Shown here: positions 34,224 through 44,578 of the stretch, piece after piece
Layout of the letters: each line of letters begins with the position of its first letter
Position numbering within the stretch: the first letter of the stretch is position 1
Source: Pleomorphomonas diazotrophica
GTDB taxonomy: Bacteria; Pseudomonadota; Alphaproteobacteria; Rhizobiales; Pleomorphomonadaceae
Length of the DNA stretch: 64,000 nucleotides
Assembly (NCBI RefSeq): GCF_002844595.1
Contig: NZ_PJNW01000009.1
Location: 124,001 to 188,000 of the forward strand
Direction: 5' to 3'
Program-made: the position numbers and the translations under genes
Notes under the pieces: generated by a model
What the model was told of the DNA's origin: nothing
The model's input: only the letters and a program-made list of their open reading frames with translations
The model's database searches: none

Positions 34224-35843
34224 TCAGGCGGCGGCCGTCATCGCCCGCCCTTTGCTGACCAGACGGCGTAGACGGTTCGATGCGGCCGGCGTCATCTCGG
34301 CTTGCCGGAACTCGACGCCGATATTGCCGTCACGGATCCAACGGATCGTGGCCGGTACGTCGATGTCCGCTTCACCGGTGATATGCACGTCGTCACCGAT
34401 CCTGAGGTCGGGCAACTGGCCGCCGAACCGGCCGCCGGTCATGGAAATGTCGACGCAGGTCGCCTGAAACGAACCCCGCGCCGAGGCGATGGTGACGGCA
34501 TGGCCACCCGGTACGCGCTCGGCTGCCTGACGGCGATCCAGCGGTCCCCGCCGCAGTCTGACCAGGAACTCGCGGACCGTGACCGCCAGCCGGTCTCCTT
34601 CGGCCGACAACGCGCCGGAGGTCGAGAACAGGCCTTGCGCCAACGCGGAGGTTTCGCGAGCGATGCCGGTGATGCCTGCGATACGGTCGGAGACCTGCCT
34701 GGTTCCTTCGGAGGCGTTGCCGACGCCCTGGGCGATCTCTGTCGTGGCGGCGATCTGCGCTTCGATCGAGCCGCGCATGTCCGCCGTGATGGCGTTGATC
34801 TCGGCGATGGTGCCGCCGATACCGGCGATACTGCCCACCGCTGCGCGGGTGGCCGCCTGCACCTCGGAAATGTGACGTGTGATCTCGCCGGTGGCGGCGG
34901 CGGTCTGCGAGGCCAGTGCCTTCACCTCCTGGGCGACGACCGCAAATCCCTTGCCCGCCTCGCCGGCGCGTGCCGCTTCGATGGTGGCGTTCAACGCCAG
35001 GAGGTTGGTCTGGCCGGCGACCTGTTCGATCATGCCGATTACGGCGCCGATCTTCTCGGCAGCCTCGGACAGGCCGGCGACGATGCGCTGGGTTTCGTCG
35101 GCGCGGCTGACGGCTTCGCGGGCAATGGCCGCGGACCGCTCGACCTCCCGGCCGACCTCGCGGGCAGAACCGGTGAGCTGCGCCGCCGCCTGAGCGACCC
35201 GCTGCACGTCGCCGGAGGCCATGCTCGAGCTGGACGCCGCGTCGCTGGCGCGCTGGTCGGTCGAACTCGCCCCCTCACCGAGGCGCGTCGCCGCTCCTCC
35301 CATGTCGCGCGAAGCGTCGACGAGGCTTTCGACGATCGAGTTGATGGTGGCGCCAAACTCGTCGGTCGATATCTCGAAGGCTTCGACGCGTTCCTGGATC
35401 ACGTCGGTGGCTTCGTTGATGGTGGTGGAGGCGCGGAGCAGGGCGCCTTTCATGCCGTTGGGCAGGATGCGGCGGTAGTAGCGGTTGAGGCGAACCGCCT
35501 CCATGGCGGCGCTGGCTTCGCGCACAAAGGCATCAATGTGGTCGGCCATGTCGTTGATGGCTTCCGTGAGCTCGCCGGCCTGCCCCCACTGGTCGAATGC
35601 GAGATCACGAACCTCAAAATCGCCCTCTCCAAGGGCGCGGGCCACCTGGATAGACCGTCTGACAGCGGCGGAGAGGCGCAAGGCAAGCACAAGAACCACA
35701 GCGGTACCGGCCGCCGCGGCGGCGATCAGGCAAAGCGCGACGGTCGGCATGTCGGCCATTACGGCGCCGGCAGCGCCGGCAAGCAGCAGGATGACCGCCA
35801 GGCCCGGGGCGAACGCCTCAAAGCGAGAAGATGAGTTCGTCAT
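34224..35843 (-). CDS. Methyl-accepting chemotaxis protein with C-terminal PilZ domain
   Basis: A 539-residue chemoreceptor. Two membrane segments (about residues 12-30 and 34-55) are separated by only a few residues, so there is no periplasmic sensor domain. A HAMP-like region follows, then the signalling coiled coil with the hairpin tip [20 protein letters not shown] near residue 285, and a PilZ domain from about residue 430. PilZ has the DISMTGG motif, but the Arg pair is spaced RQAAER (one residue longer than RxxxR). Its start overlaps the end of the PAS gene by 26 bases, so the PAS protein is likely its sensor. c-di-GMP would tune the receptor, as in Azospirillum Tlp1. Confidence 0.93.
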   Translation of the reverse strand: MTNSSSRFEAFAPGLAVILLLAGAAGAVMADMPTVALCLIAAAAAGTAVVLVLALRLSAAVRRSIQVARALGEGDFEVRDLAFDQWGQAGELTEAINDMADHIDAFVREASAAMEAVRLNRYYRRILPNGMKGALLRASTTINEATDVIQERVEAFEISTDEFGATINSIVESLVDASRDMGGAATRLGEGASSTDQRASDAASSSSMASGDVQRVAQAAAQLTGSAREVGREVERSAAIAREAVSRADETQRIVAGLSEAAEKIGAVIGMIEQVAGQTNLLALNATIEAARAGEAGKGFAVVAQEVKALASQTAAATGEITRHISEVQAATRAAVGSIAGIGGTIAEINAITADMRGSIEAQIAATTEIAQGVGNASEGTRQVSDRIAGITGIARETSALAQGLFSTSGALSAEGDRLAVTVREFLVRLRRGPLDRRQAAERVPGGHAVTIASARGSFQATCVDISMTGGRFGGQLPDLRIGDDVHITGEADIDVPATIRWIRDGNIGVEFRQAEMTPAASNRLRRLVSKGRAMTAAA

Positions 35844-36342
35844 AGCTGGCGGCTTTCGATTTCACGATGTTCATGAGCTGGGCGAAGGAGGCAACGAGCC
35901 CGTCCTTGGGGCTGGCGTGTGCCGCTTCGGTTCTGAGCAGCTCGCCATAGAGCGGCTCGATCACCTCGCGAACGATGCGCCGATCCGGCACGCGCCGGCT
36001 GGAATGATAGCCGGTAACCTTGCCGTCACTGCCGAACGACGGCGTGACATGGGCGAACACCCAATAGAAGGCGCCAGTACGGGCCATGTTCTTCACATAG
36101 GCGAAGACTTCCCGCTCCTCGGCGAGCTGATCCCAGAGCAGCTTGAAGACGCAGCGCGGCATGTCGGGGTGGCGAATGATCGAGTGCGGCGCGTTCATGA
36201 GCTCGGCGCGGCTGTAGCCGCAGATGCGAGAGAAAGTGGAGTTGGCGTAAGTAATTCGTCCCTTGAGGTCGGTTTTGGAAACAATAATTTCGTCGGGCAG
36301 AAAGGTGATTTCTTCGGAGGTCGGCTGAATGCGCGGCTTCAT
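35818..36342 (-). CDS. Aer-like PAS domain sensor protein
   Basis: A 174-residue soluble protein made of one PAS domain and a helical tail. The PAS part follows the Aer pattern: [31 protein letters not shown], then [20 protein letters not shown]. In Aer this domain holds FAD and reports redox or energy state. The tail from residue 125 could pack on the receptor. GAGG lies eight bases before the ATG at 36342. The stop lies inside the chemoreceptor gene start, so the two are coupled. In canonical Aer the PAS, HAMP and signalling parts form one chain; here they are split. Confidence 0.9.
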   Translation of the reverse strand: MKPRIQPTSEEITFLPDEIIVSKTDLKGRITYANSTFSRICGYSRAELMNAPHSIIRHPDMPRCVFKLLWDQLAEEREVFAYVKNMARTGAFYWVFAHVTPSFGSDGKVTGYHSSRRVPDRRIVREVIEPLYGELLRTEAAHASPKDGLVASFAQLMNIVKSKAASYDELIFSL

Positions 36343-36560
36343 GAGCTGCACCTCGGTGCACAAGGCTATAGTTGCGCAAACATGGCGGGGTAGTCGTAAA
36401 CAAAGAATAACGGTTCAGGAATATAACCGGCCACCCGCCCAAAGAGGTAATTTTACGTATACCTGTCCTGTCTTTTTGTTTCGATGGGTGTAGTTCAGTC
36501 AGTTGAAATCGTTCTTCTCTATTCTCTCAACGGCGCTTGGTACTGATGGTCGGCGCCGCC

Positions 36561-36591
36561 AAACAAAAAGGGCGCCACCGAGGGCGCCCTT
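36561..36591 (-). terminator. Rho-independent terminator of the GH94 gene
   Basis: Read on the minus strand, a perfect 9-bp stem (AAGGGCGCC at 36583-36591 complement, mate at 36568-36576) with a six-base loop is followed by a T-rich tract (TTTTTGTTT). It lies about 28 bases beyond the GH94 stop codon. Confidence 0.85.
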
Positions 36592-36618
36592 CCTGCGTTT
36601 GTTTGTCAGTGCCGACGA

Positions 36619-39063
36619 TCAGCCCAGAATGGCTTCCACCTTGACCGTCTTCACGCCCTTGGCCGGCGGCGCCACGATGTCGCCCTCGACAGGCTTGCCG
36701 TCGACGGTGAGCGACACCTTGTTGCCGGCGCCATTCCGCTTCACCGAGATGTCGTAGGTGACGCCACGGAAGGTGCGGCTCGCCGTGAAGCCGGTCCAGC
36801 GCTCCGGCACCACTGGCGCAATCCTGAGGCCGGTGTACTCGGGACGAATGCCGAGGATCCACTGGGTGATGGCGTAGTAGTTCCAGGCGGCCGTGCCGGT
36901 CAGCCAGGAGTTCTTGGCCTCGCCATGGGTCGGCGCGTCGCGGCCGGCGATCATCTGGGCGTAGACATAGGGCTCAAGACGATGGACGTCCGAAATGCCC
37001 TCGCGCACCGACGGCGAGATGCGGCTGTAGTAGTCGAAGGCCGCGTCGCCGTTGCCCAGCACCACTTCGCCGATGATCACCCAGGGATTGTTGTGGCAGA
37101 AGATGCCGGCATTTTCCTTGTAGCCAGGCGGGTAGGTCGAGATCTCGCCATACTCGATGTAGTAGCGGCTATAGGCCGGTTGCTGCAGCACGATGCCGTG
37201 CGGCGTGGCGAGATGCTTGCGCACCGCGTCGAGTGCCGAGCGGGCCTTGCCATCGTCGACGCCAATGCCGGCGAGCGCCGCAAAGCCCTGGGATTCGATG
37301 AAGATCTTGCCTTCCTCGTTCTCCTTCGAGCCGATCTTGCGGCCGTAATCGTCATAGGCGCGGACGAACCACTCGCCGTCCCAGCCATGGGTGCGCACGG
37401 TCTCGTCCATCTTTTTGGCGACGTCGGCGTAGAAGCTGGCATCGTCAGCCTTGCCGACCTGAGCCGCCAGGGCCGACAGCTCGCGGGCCGACAGCACCAT
37501 CAGCGCGCCGATGAACACCGACTCCGCCACCTTGCCGTCCTTGCTGGTGGTCGTCTGGAACGACTGGCCGGGCGTGTCTGAGAAGCAGTTGAGGTTGAGG
37601 CAGTCGTTCCAGTCGGCGCGGCCGATCAGCGGCAGCCCATGCGGGCCGAGCCGGTCGAGCGCATACTGGATCGAGCGACGGAGATGTTCGTAGAGCGGCG
37701 CCTCGGTACCCGGCTGGTTGTCGAACACCACGGGCTCGTCGAGGATTGAGAAGTCACCGGTTTCCTTGAGATAGGCGGCAACGCCGATGATCAGCCAGTG
37801 CGGATCGTCGTTGAAGTCGCCACCGATGTCGTTGTTACCCTTCTTGGTCAGCGGCTGGTACTGGTGGTAGGCGCCACCGCTCGACAGCTGGGTCGCCGCG
37901 AGGTCGAGAATGCGCTCGCGCGCCCGCGACGGCACCATGTGCACGAAGCCCAGAAGGTCCTGGTTGGAATCGCGGAAGCCAAGGCCGCGGCCGATGCCGG
38001 TCTCGAACGACGAGGCCGAGCGCGACATGTTGAAGGTGGCCATGCACTGGTAGGCGTTCCAGATGTTGACCATGCGGTTGGCATGCTCGTCCGGCGAGGC
38101 GACCTGATAGACGCCGAGCAGATCGTCCCAGTGCTTGCCGAGCGCCGAGAAAGCCGCCTCGACGTTCTTCACGTTGCGATACTTGGCGATGATCGGCTTG
38201 ACGGTCGCCTTGTTGATGGTCTGCGAACCCGGCGGGTCGAACTTCTGCTCGTTCGGATTCTCGTGGTAGCCCAGCACGTAGATGATCTGACGGCTCTCGC
38301 CCGGCGCGAGCGTCAGCTTCACGTGATGCGAGCCCATCGGCGACCAGCCGTAGGCGATGGAGTTGCGCGACTTGCCTTCCTCGACGGCGACCGGGCGGTT
38401 CCAGCCGCGCCACGGACCGAGGAAGCTCTCGCGCTGGGTGTCGAAGCCGGCGAGCGGCTCCGAGCAGGAGAACCAGGCGAAGTGGTTGCGACGCTCGCGA
38501 TACTCGGTCTTGTGATAGATGACCTCGTCCTCGACCTCGACCTGGCCGGTGGAGAGGTTGCGCTGGTAGTTGGTGGCGTCGTCGTTGGCTTCCCAGAGGC
38601 AGAATTCAACAGACGAGAAGATCGAAATATCGGCCGGCGTCAGGCGCTCGTTGGTGACCGTCGTCTGCCAGATCTCCAGCGTCTCGTCGAGCGGCACGAA
38701 ATAGCGGGTGGCGGTGCGGATGCCCGAACGCTTGGCCGAGATGGTGGAATAGCCCATGCCGTGCCGGCAGCTATAGTCTTCGAGGTGCGACTGGGTCGGC
38801 ATCCAGGAGGGCGACCAGTAGTCGCCGCTGGCGTTGTCGCGGACATAGACATAGCGGCCGCCGAAGTCGGCCGGCACGTTGTTGTAGCGGCCACGGGTCA
38901 GTCGGCGCAGGCGGGCGTCGCGATAGTAGGAATAGCCGCCACCGGTGGCGGACAGGATGCCGAAATAGCCCTGGCAGCCGATGTAGTTGATCCACGGCAG
39001 CGGCGTGTCCGGCCGCGTGATCACATACTCGCGGGCCTTGTCGTCGAAATAACCATACTTCAT
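36619..39063 (-). CDS. GH94 family glycoside phosphorylase (cellobiose/chitobiose phosphorylase-like)
   Basis: An 814-residue GH94 enzyme, which splits a beta-linked disaccharide with phosphate, conserving bond energy as sugar-1-phosphate. It has the N-terminal beta-sandwich (MKYGYFDDKAREYVITRPDTP), a helical linker, the (alpha/alpha)6 barrel and a C-terminal beta domain. The catalytic acid is the Asp of RADWNDCLNLN (about residue 480), and GIGRGLGFRDSNQDLLG and YPPGYKENAGIFCHNN are conserved substrate and phosphate-site segments. There is no signal peptide, so it acts in the cytosol. The ATG at 39063 is clear; the 95-codon upstream extension is shadow. Cellobiose is most likely but chitobiose or other beta-glucosides are possible. 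Confidence 0.92.
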   Translation of the reverse strand: MKYGYFDDKAREYVITRPDTPLPWINYIGCQGYFGILSATGGGYSYYRDARLRRLTRGRYNNVPADFGGRYVYVRDNASGDYWSPSWMPTQSHLEDYSCRHGMGYSTISAKRSGIRTATRYFVPLDETLEIWQTTVTNERLTPADISIFSSVEFCLWEANDDATNYQRNLSTGQVEVEDEVIYHKTEYRERRNHFAWFSCSEPLAGFDTQRESFLGPWRGWNRPVAVEEGKSRNSIAYGWSPMGSHHVKLTLAPGESRQIIYVLGYHENPNEQKFDPPGSQTINKATVKPIIAKYRNVKNVEAAFSALGKHWDDLLGVYQVASPDEHANRMVNIWNAYQCMATFNMSRSASSFETGIGRGLGFRDSNQDLLGFVHMVPSRARERILDLAATQLSSGGAYHQYQPLTKKGNNDIGGDFNDDPHWLIIGVAAYLKETGDFSILDEPVVFDNQPGTEAPLYEHLRRSIQYALDRLGPHGLPLIGRADWNDCLNLNCFSDTPGQSFQTTTSKDGKVAESVFIGALMVLSARELSALAAQVGKADDASFYADVAKKMDETVRTHGWDGEWFVRAYDDYGRKIGSKENEEGKIFIESQGFAALAGIGVDDGKARSALDAVRKHLATPHGIVLQQPAYSRYYIEYGEISTYPPGYKENAGIFCHNNPWVIIGEVVLGNGDAAFDYYSRISPSVREGISDVHRLEPYVYAQMIAGRDAPTHGEAKNSWLTGTAAWNYYAITQWILGIRPEYTGLRIAPVVPERWTGFTASRTFRGVTYDISVKRNGAGNKVSLTVDGKPVEGDIVAPPAKGVKTVKVEAILG

Positions 39064-39374
39064 GGCGGCATCCTGCTTGTCGATGCTATGGTCCCGCCTC
39101 AGCGGGCAGAAAATCGAGGCGAACGCGTCCTCTCCGGCGGTATCCGGCCAGCGTTCGGCGCACCTCTTAGCACAGTTGCGCGCAAGGCAGAAGCGTAACG
39201 TTTCGGATTTGCCCAGACTTAGGAATTCTACCGGTGGCGCGCGCTTGCGAGCCGCCGGCGTTTCCACGCGTTTGGCGGAAGAGATGGAAAAAATGCAGCC
39301 GTCATCCGCCTCGGAAGGCGGACTTCGCTTGTCGGTCGTCCGGAGCACCGGAAACGTTCAGGATGACGTCATTC
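39064..39374. other. Intergenic region between panE and the GH94 gene
   Basis: About 310 bases holding the presumed GH94 promoter on the minus strand. It contains a small hairpin with 7-bp arms at 39305-39322 without a T run, and an AACGTT core near 39197. No gene or strong operator was identified. Confidence 0.45.
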
Positions 39375-40298
39375 CTACTCTTCCCGCCGCCGCGCCGCGT
39401 AGACGCCGAGATGAATCGCCGCCAGATGGAAATAGGGCGTCTTCACGCCGACCGAAGCCGCGCGTGCCAGCAGATCATCGATGATCTCGTCATTCTCGAC
39501 CGGCAGGCCCTTGATGAGGTCACGATACATCGAGGCGGTCATCGGCGAGCCCTGCGCGGTGAGCAACTGGCGCGTCGCTTCGAGATAGGCCGGATCGGGC
39601 GCCTTGCCGTGGGCGGTGGCAACGGCCGTCACCTCGGCGAGCAACGCCTCGATGAAGGAGCGGCCGCCCGGCCGGGCGACGATGTCGCCAATGGTGCCGC
39701 GCATCAGGCAGGTGGCGGCGCCGAGGCTGGCGAGCAGCACCCATTTCTCCCAAAGCTCGCGGCCGATGTCATCGGACAGCCTGGCGTCGAAGCCGGCGTC
39801 CTTGAAGAAAGCGTCGATGGCGTCGATGCGCGCACTGCGGCTGCCGTCATACTCGCCATAGATCAGGTCGTGCAGCGGCGACATCTGGATGATCCGGCCG
39901 TGGTCGTCGAGCCGGGCGTTGATCTTGCAGAAGCTGCCGATCACCCGTTCGGCGCCGAAACGCTCGGCCAGCACGTCGAAATGCTTGAGGCCGTTCAGCA
40001 CCGGCAGGATCAGCGTGTTCGGCCCGACCACCGGGGCAATGTCGTCCATCGCCGCCGCGAGTGAGTAGGCTTTCACACTCATCAATATGAGATCGTAGGA
40101 GCCTTTCAGCATGTCGGCGGTGACGATCTTCGCCTCGATCCGGGTCTCCCCCTTGGGGTCGACGATGACGAAGCCGTTCTTGGCGATCTCCGCCGCCCGC
40201 TTGGGGCGGATGAGGAAGGTGACGTCGCGGCCGGCGGCCGCCAGCCGTCCGCCGAAATAGCCGCCGGTGGCGCCGGCGCCGACCACGAGAAGCCGCAT
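39375..40298 (-). CDS. panE: 2-dehydropantoate 2-reductase family protein
   Basis: A 307-residue NADPH-dependent reductase of the PanE/ApbA family, which converts ketopantoate to pantoate for coenzyme A. The N-terminus MRLLVVGAGATGGYFGGRLAAAG is the Rossmann fold with GxGxxG, the region around residue 98 has PVLNGLKHFD, and the C-terminal helical domain contains EKWVLLASLGAATCLMRGTIG and the SMYRDLIKGLPVENDEI motif with the substrate-binding Ser and Glu. AAGGA lies seven bases before the ATG at 40298. Divergent from the aldo-keto reductase gene. Family members with other substrates exist, so the pantothenate role is likely but not certain. Confidence 0.88.
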   Translation of the reverse strand: MRLLVVGAGATGGYFGGRLAAAGRDVTFLIRPKRAAEIAKNGFVIVDPKGETRIEAKIVTADMLKGSYDLILMSVKAYSLAAAMDDIAPVVGPNTLILPVLNGLKHFDVLAERFGAERVIGSFCKINARLDDHGRIIQMSPLHDLIYGEYDGSRSARIDAIDAFFKDAGFDARLSDDIGRELWEKWVLLASLGAATCLMRGTIGDIVARPGGRSFIEALLAEVTAVATAHGKAPDPAYLEATRQLLTAQGSPMTASMYRDLIKGLPVENDEIIDDLLARAASVGVKTPYFHLAAIHLGVYAARRREE

Positions 40299-40462
40299 GA
40301 GATGTCCTTTCCCTTGATCCATCGAGCGCCTGATGGCGCAGAAGTTGCCGCAGGATAAAGGATTCCCGCCGGGCTCGTCACGCACTCGACGCGAAAACGA
40401 ACAGCAATCGCCCATCGATGGCCGTCGGCTGCTATAGTCCATCGGAGTTGAGGGAGATGCCG

Positions 40463-41296
40463 ATGAAGACCGTTCGCTTGCCAACTGGCGAAACCGTGCC
40501 GGCGCTGGGCCTCGGAACCTGGATGATCGGCGATGATCCGCGCAAGCGTGCGGATGAGATCGCCGCGCTGCGCCGGGGACTGGATCTCGGCATGACTCTG
40601 ATCGACACGGCGGAAATGTATGGTGAAGGGGCGTCCGAGCAACTGGTCGGCGAGGCGATCGCCGGCCGGCGCGACGAGGTGTTCCTGGTGTCCAAGGTCT
40701 ACCCGCACAACGCATCGAAAACGGGGACGGTGGCCGCCTGCGAGCGTTCGCTGAAGCGCCTCGGCACCGACCGGCTCGACCTCTACCTGCTGCATTGGCG
40801 CGGAAAATATCCGCTTGCGGAGACGGTGGCGGCCTTCGAGACGCTGAAAGCGGCCGGCAAGATCCGCCACTGGGGCGTCTCCAATCTCGACGTGACCGAC
40901 ATGAAAGAGCTCGTCGGCGTGCCGGATGGTGGCGGAGTGGCCGTCAATCAGGTGCTCTACAATCTGTCACGGCGCGGCATCGAGTGGGATCTCCTGCCCT
41001 GGATGCAGCAGCGCGGCGTGCCGGTCATGGCCTATTCGCCGGTGGAACAGGCCAAGCTTCTGAACGATCGGCGCCTCGCGGCGCTGGCCGCCGAGCATGG
41101 CGTGAGTGTCGCCCAACTGGCGCTCGCCTTCGTGCTCGACCGCGACGGCATGATCGCCATCCCCAAAGCCGGTCGGGCCGCCCATGTCGAGGACAACGTC
41201 GGCGCCCTCGATATCGTCATCACCGACGAGCTGCGTGCCGCCCTCGACAAGCTGTTTCCGCCGCCCAGGCGAGCGACATCGTTGGAAATGATCTGA
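40463..41296 (+). CDS. Aldo/keto reductase
   Basis: A 277-residue NADPH-dependent reductase of the AKR superfamily (AKR5-like). Signature regions are [10 protein letters not shown], the catalytic [16 protein letters not shown] with Tyr near residue 49, [16 protein letters not shown] with the catalytic Lys near residue 77, LYLLHW with the active-site His, and [16 protein letters not shown] for the cofactor phosphate. AGGGAG lies seven bases before the ATG at 40463; the ATG at 40457 is too close to it. The physiological substrate is unknown. It is convergent with the aldehyde dehydrogenase gene. Confidence 0.92.
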   Translation: MKTVRLPTGETVPALGLGTWMIGDDPRKRADEIAALRRGLDLGMTLIDTAEMYGEGASEQLVGEAIAGRRDEVFLVSKVYPHNASKTGTVAACERSLKRLGTDRLDLYLLHWRGKYPLAETVAAFETLKAAGKIRHWGVSNLDVTDMKELVGVPDGGGVAVNQVLYNLSRRGIEWDLLPWMQQRGVPVMAYSPVEQAKLLNDRRLAALAAEHGVSVAQLALAFVLDRDGMIAIPKAGRAAHVEDNVGALDIVITDELRAALDKLFPPPRRATSLEMI

Positions 41297-41376
41297 TAGG
41301 AGTCGTTGCGACCCTCAGGACAGGGGCCCCGCAACTCTCCCCGCGCGGCCCCGTCTCATCCCTATGTCGTCTCCTC

Positions 41377-42813
41377 TCAGAGCTTGACCATGACGTGGCG
41401 GACCACCGAATAGTCCTCCAGCGAATAGACCGACATGTCCTTGCCATAGCCCGACTGCTTCATGCCACCATGCGGCATCTCGCTCGCCAGCATGAAATGG
41501 CAGTTGATCCAGCTTGCGCCATATTGCAGCCGTGCGGCAGCATTCATGGCCTTCGAGACATCCTTGCTCCAGACTGATGACGCCAGGCCGTAGTCGCTGT
41601 CGTTGGCCCAGCCGATCACGTCATCCTCGTCGGTGAAGCGGGTGACGGAGACCACCGGCCCGAACACCTCCCGGCGAACGATCTCGTCGCTCTGCAGGGC
41701 ACCGGCGACCACTGTCGGCTGGTAGAAGAAGCCGGGACCATCGACGGCCGTGCCGCCGGTGGCGATCTCGATATGCTTCTGCTCCATGGCGCGCTCGACG
41801 AAGCTGGCAACGCGTGCCCGCTGGCGCGCCGAGATCAGCGGGCCGATCTCATTGTCGCTATCGTCGGTTTCATTGAACTTGATGGTGGAGACCGCGGAGG
41901 CGAGTTCGGCCACCAGCTTGTCGTAGATCTTCGAGCCCGCATAGACACGGCAGGCTGCGGTGCAATCCTGGCCGGCATTGTAGTAGCCAAAGGTGCGCAG
42001 CCCCTCGACCACCGATGCAATATCGGCGTCGTCATAGACGATGACCGGCGCCTTGCCGCCGAGTTCGAGATGCGTGCGCTTGACGGTCTTGGAGGCCGCC
42101 TGCAGCACTTTCTTACCGGTGGCGATATCGCCTGTCAGCGAGACCATGGACACATGCGGGTGGTTGATCAGCGGGCTGCCTACACTCTCGCCACGGCCGA
42201 CGATGACGTTGACGACGCCGGGCGGATAAATGTCCGCGGCCGCTTCGGCCAGCTTCAGCGTGGTGAGCGGTGTCTGTTCGGAGGGCTTCAACACCACCGT
42301 GTTGCCCGCGGCAAGCGCCGGCGCGATCTTCCAGGCCGCCATCATCAGCGGATAGTTCCATGGCGCAATCTGGCCGCAGACCCCGATGGGATCGCGGCGA
42401 ACCATCGACGTGAAGCCTTCGATATACTCGCCGGCGGCCATCGCCGGCACAACGCGCGCGGCACCGGCAAAGAATCTGAGACAATCGATAACGGCGGGAA
42501 TCTCATCGCGCAGCACGGCGTGATAGGGCTTGCCGCATTGCAGGGCTTCGAGGCGGGCGAAGGTCTGCGCCTCCGCCTCGATGCGGCTTGCAAGCTGCAG
42601 CAACAGGGCCGAACGGGCAGCAGGCGTCAACCGGCCATAGCTCGCGAAGGCTTCGGACGCGGCCGCAACGGCGGCCTCCACCTGATCGATGGAGGCTTCG
42701 GGCATGGCAATCAGCGTCTCGCCAGTTCGCGGATTGAGCACATTCTCAACCGTCTCCGTTCCGGCGACGAACTCCGATCCGATCAGCATCTTGGAAGGCA
42801 GGACGACAGTCAT
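41377..42813 (-). CDS. patD: Gamma-aminobutyraldehyde dehydrogenase (YdcW/PatD-like)
   Basis: A 478-residue NAD-dependent aldehyde dehydrogenase. Motifs are the cofactor site [22 protein letters not shown] region near residue 140, the general base in [13 protein letters not shown], and the catalytic Cys in [14 protein letters not shown] near residue 285. The context decides the assignment: it is the last gene of an operon in the same order as E. coli ydcSTUVW, where YdcW oxidises 4-aminobutyraldehyde from putrescine to GABA. No putrescine transaminase gene is in the operon, so the aldehyde must come from elsewhere. Betaine aldehyde dehydrogenase is the main alternative. Confidence 0.88.
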   Translation of the reverse strand: MTVVLPSKMLIGSEFVAGTETVENVLNPRTGETLIAMPEASIDQVEAAVAAASEAFASYGRLTPAARSALLLQLASRIEAEAQTFARLEALQCGKPYHAVLRDEIPAVIDCLRFFAGAARVVPAMAAGEYIEGFTSMVRRDPIGVCGQIAPWNYPLMMAAWKIAPALAAGNTVVLKPSEQTPLTTLKLAEAAADIYPPGVVNVIVGRGESVGSPLINHPHVSMVSLTGDIATGKKVLQAASKTVKRTHLELGGKAPVIVYDDADIASVVEGLRTFGYYNAGQDCTAACRVYAGSKIYDKLVAELASAVSTIKFNETDDSDNEIGPLISARQRARVASFVERAMEQKHIEIATGGTAVDGPGFFYQPTVVAGALQSDEIVRREVFGPVVSVTRFTDEDDVIGWANDSDYGLASSVWSKDVSKAMNAAARLQYGASWINCHFMLASEMPHGGMKQSGYGKDMSVYSLEDYSVVRHVMVKL

Positions 42814-42846
42814 TTTGGGCTCCGTCTGGGTCTTGTCTGTCTGATG

Positions 42847-43653
42847 TCAGCGCGAGCCGCCGGCAACATGCTCACCCTCGCGGGTCAGCCAGTAGGCGGC
42901 GAGAATGGGGAAGAAGGTCACGACCATCACCAGCACGGCGACCACGTTGGTTACGGGGCGTTCGCGCGGACGGACCAGTTCGTTGAGCATCCAGATCGGC
43001 AGTGTCGTCTGCTGACCGGCGGTGAAGGTGGTGACGATCACCTCGTCGAAGGACAAGGCAAAGGCGAGCATGCCGCCGGCCAGCAGCGCCGTGCCGATAT
43101 TGGGCAACACAACGTAGCGAAAGGTCTGGAAAGCATCGGCGCCCAAGTCGAACGACGCCTCGACCAGCGACGGTGACAGGCGGCGGAAACGGGCGACCGC
43201 GTTGTTGTAGACGACGACGATGCAGAAGGTGGCGTGCCCCAGTACGATGGTGAACACCGAGAAGGGTATGTCCATCAGGTTGAAGGCCGATCGCAGGGCA
43301 ATGCCGGTGATGATGCCGGGCAGGGCGATCGGCAGGATCAACAGCAGCGAGACGTTGTCGCGCCCCCAGAACCGAGCGCGCGACAAGGCTGCGGCGGCGA
43401 GCGTGCCGAGCACCAGAGCCAATCCGGTCGCCACCAGCGCCACATTGAACGACAAGGACAGGGCAGCCCAGATATCGGACCGTCCCCAGGCCACCGCGAA
43501 CCAGCGTAGCGTCAGGCCCGGCGGCGGGAACTGATAACTCTTGTCCTCCGTGGTGAAGGCATAGACCACGATGATGGCGAGGGGCCAGTGCAGGAAAATG
43601 AGGCCGCCGATGGCGGAGAGCTTGAGCAGCAGCGAGGAGCGGTCAGAGCGCAT
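42847..43653 (-). CDS. ydcV: Polyamine ABC transporter permease (YdcV/PotC-like)
   Basis: A 268-residue inner-membrane permease with about six membrane segments. The EAA-type coupling loop is [24 protein letters not shown], and [21 protein letters not shown] is characteristic of PotC-like subunits of spermidine/putrescine transporters. The ATG at 43653 overlaps the end of the preceding permease gene (stop near 43643) and has GGGGG upstream. It forms the transmembrane pore together with the YdcU-like protein. Confidence 0.92.
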   Translation of the reverse strand: MRSDRSSLLLKLSAIGGLIFLHWPLAIIVVYAFTTEDKSYQFPPPGLTLRWFAVAWGRSDIWAALSLSFNVALVATGLALVLGTLAAAALSRARFWGRDNVSLLLILPIALPGIITGIALRSAFNLMDIPFSVFTIVLGHATFCIVVVYNNAVARFRRLSPSLVEASFDLGADAFQTFRYVVLPNIGTALLAGGMLAFALSFDEVIVTTFTAGQQTTLPIWMLNELVRPRERPVTNVVAVLVMVVTFFPILAAYWLTREGEHVAGGSR

Positions 43654-44578
43654 CGAATGCCCCCAGCTTGCGGGCAAACGTCAGGTAGACGCCCATGATC
43701 AGGATCGGCACCACCGAGAAGGCAGCCGCGAGCGGTATGTTGCCGGCCGTGCCTTGCTGGGCATAGACCGCCTGGCCGAGGTAATACTGCGAGCCGCCGA
43801 CGATCTGCGGAATGATGTAGTCGCCGAGCGTCAGCGAGAAGGTGAAGATCGAGCCCGCCACCACGCCCGGAAAGGCAAGCGGCAGGATGACATGACGGAA
43901 GGTGTCGCGGGGACTTGCGCCGAGATCGGCGCTGGCCTCGATCAGGTTGCCGGGCACCCGCTCCAATGCCGCCTGTATGGGCAGGATCATGTAGGGCAGC
44001 CAGACATAGCAGAAGACGATGAAGGTGCCGGTATAGGAGGCCGAGAGCGACGGACCGCCGATCACCGGCAGCGACAGATACCAGTCGAGGAGAAACTTGA
44101 GGCCGAGCTTGTCCAGCACCCAGGTATCGATGCCTTCGCGCGCCAGGATCAGCTTCCAGGCGTAGACCTTGACCAGATAGCTCGACCACAGCGGCATCAT
44201 CACCAGCAGATAGAAGGCCGCCTTCATTAGGCCACGGGCATAGCGGGCGGCGTAATAGGCGATCGGGAAAGCCATGATGGCATCGGCGATCGTCACCAGC
44301 GCCGACATCAGCACCGTGCGAATGATGACATCGAGGTTGGCGGGCGCCATCAACTGCGTCCAGGTGGACAGGGTGAACTCGCGAACGATCACCCCTGAGA
44401 AATCGTCCAGACTGAAGAAGCTCTGTGCCAGCAGCGCGAAGAGCGAGCCGAGATAGATGACGCCGAGCCACAGCAGCGGTGGCGCCAGCAAAAGTGCGAG
44501 AAACAGACGCGGGTGTCGATAGACGGCGTCGATGAGCGAAGAGAGTGGCCCGCGCCGCCGCAGGGCAAGATCAGACAT
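43643..44578 (-). CDS. ydcU: Polyamine ABC transporter permease (YdcU/PotB-like)
   Basis: A 311-residue permease with six membrane segments. Recognisable are [14 protein letters not shown] after the first helix, [38 protein letters not shown], and the coupling loop [27 protein letters not shown] followed by [14 protein letters not shown]. The start codon overlaps the end of the ATPase gene by eight bases, and its own 3' end overlaps ydcV, so the genes are translationally coupled throughout. Confidence 0.93.
   Translation of the reverse strand: MSDLALRRRGPLSSLIDAVYRHPRLFLALLLAPPLLWLGVIYLGSLFALLAQSFFSLDDFSGVIVREFTLSTWTQLMAPANLDVIIRTVLMSALVTIADAIMAFPIAYYAARYARGLMKAAFYLLVMMPLWSSYLVKVYAWKLILAREGIDTWVLDKLGLKFLLDWYLSLPVIGGPSLSASYTGTFIVFCYVWLPYMILPIQAALERVPGNLIEASADLGASPRDTFRHVILPLAFPGVVAGSIFTFSLTLGDYIIPQIVGGSQYYLGQAVYAQQGTAGNIPLAAAFSVVPILIMGVYLTFARKLGAFDAL

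Noticed and set aside
37798-39198. 466-codon plus-strand frame opposite the GH94 gene
   Set aside because: Shadow frame with biased composition and no domain; GH94 motifs are on the other strand.
39305-39322. Hairpin between panE and the GH94 gene as a terminator
   Set aside because: Only 7-bp arms and no T tract on either side; kept as a note in the gap entry.
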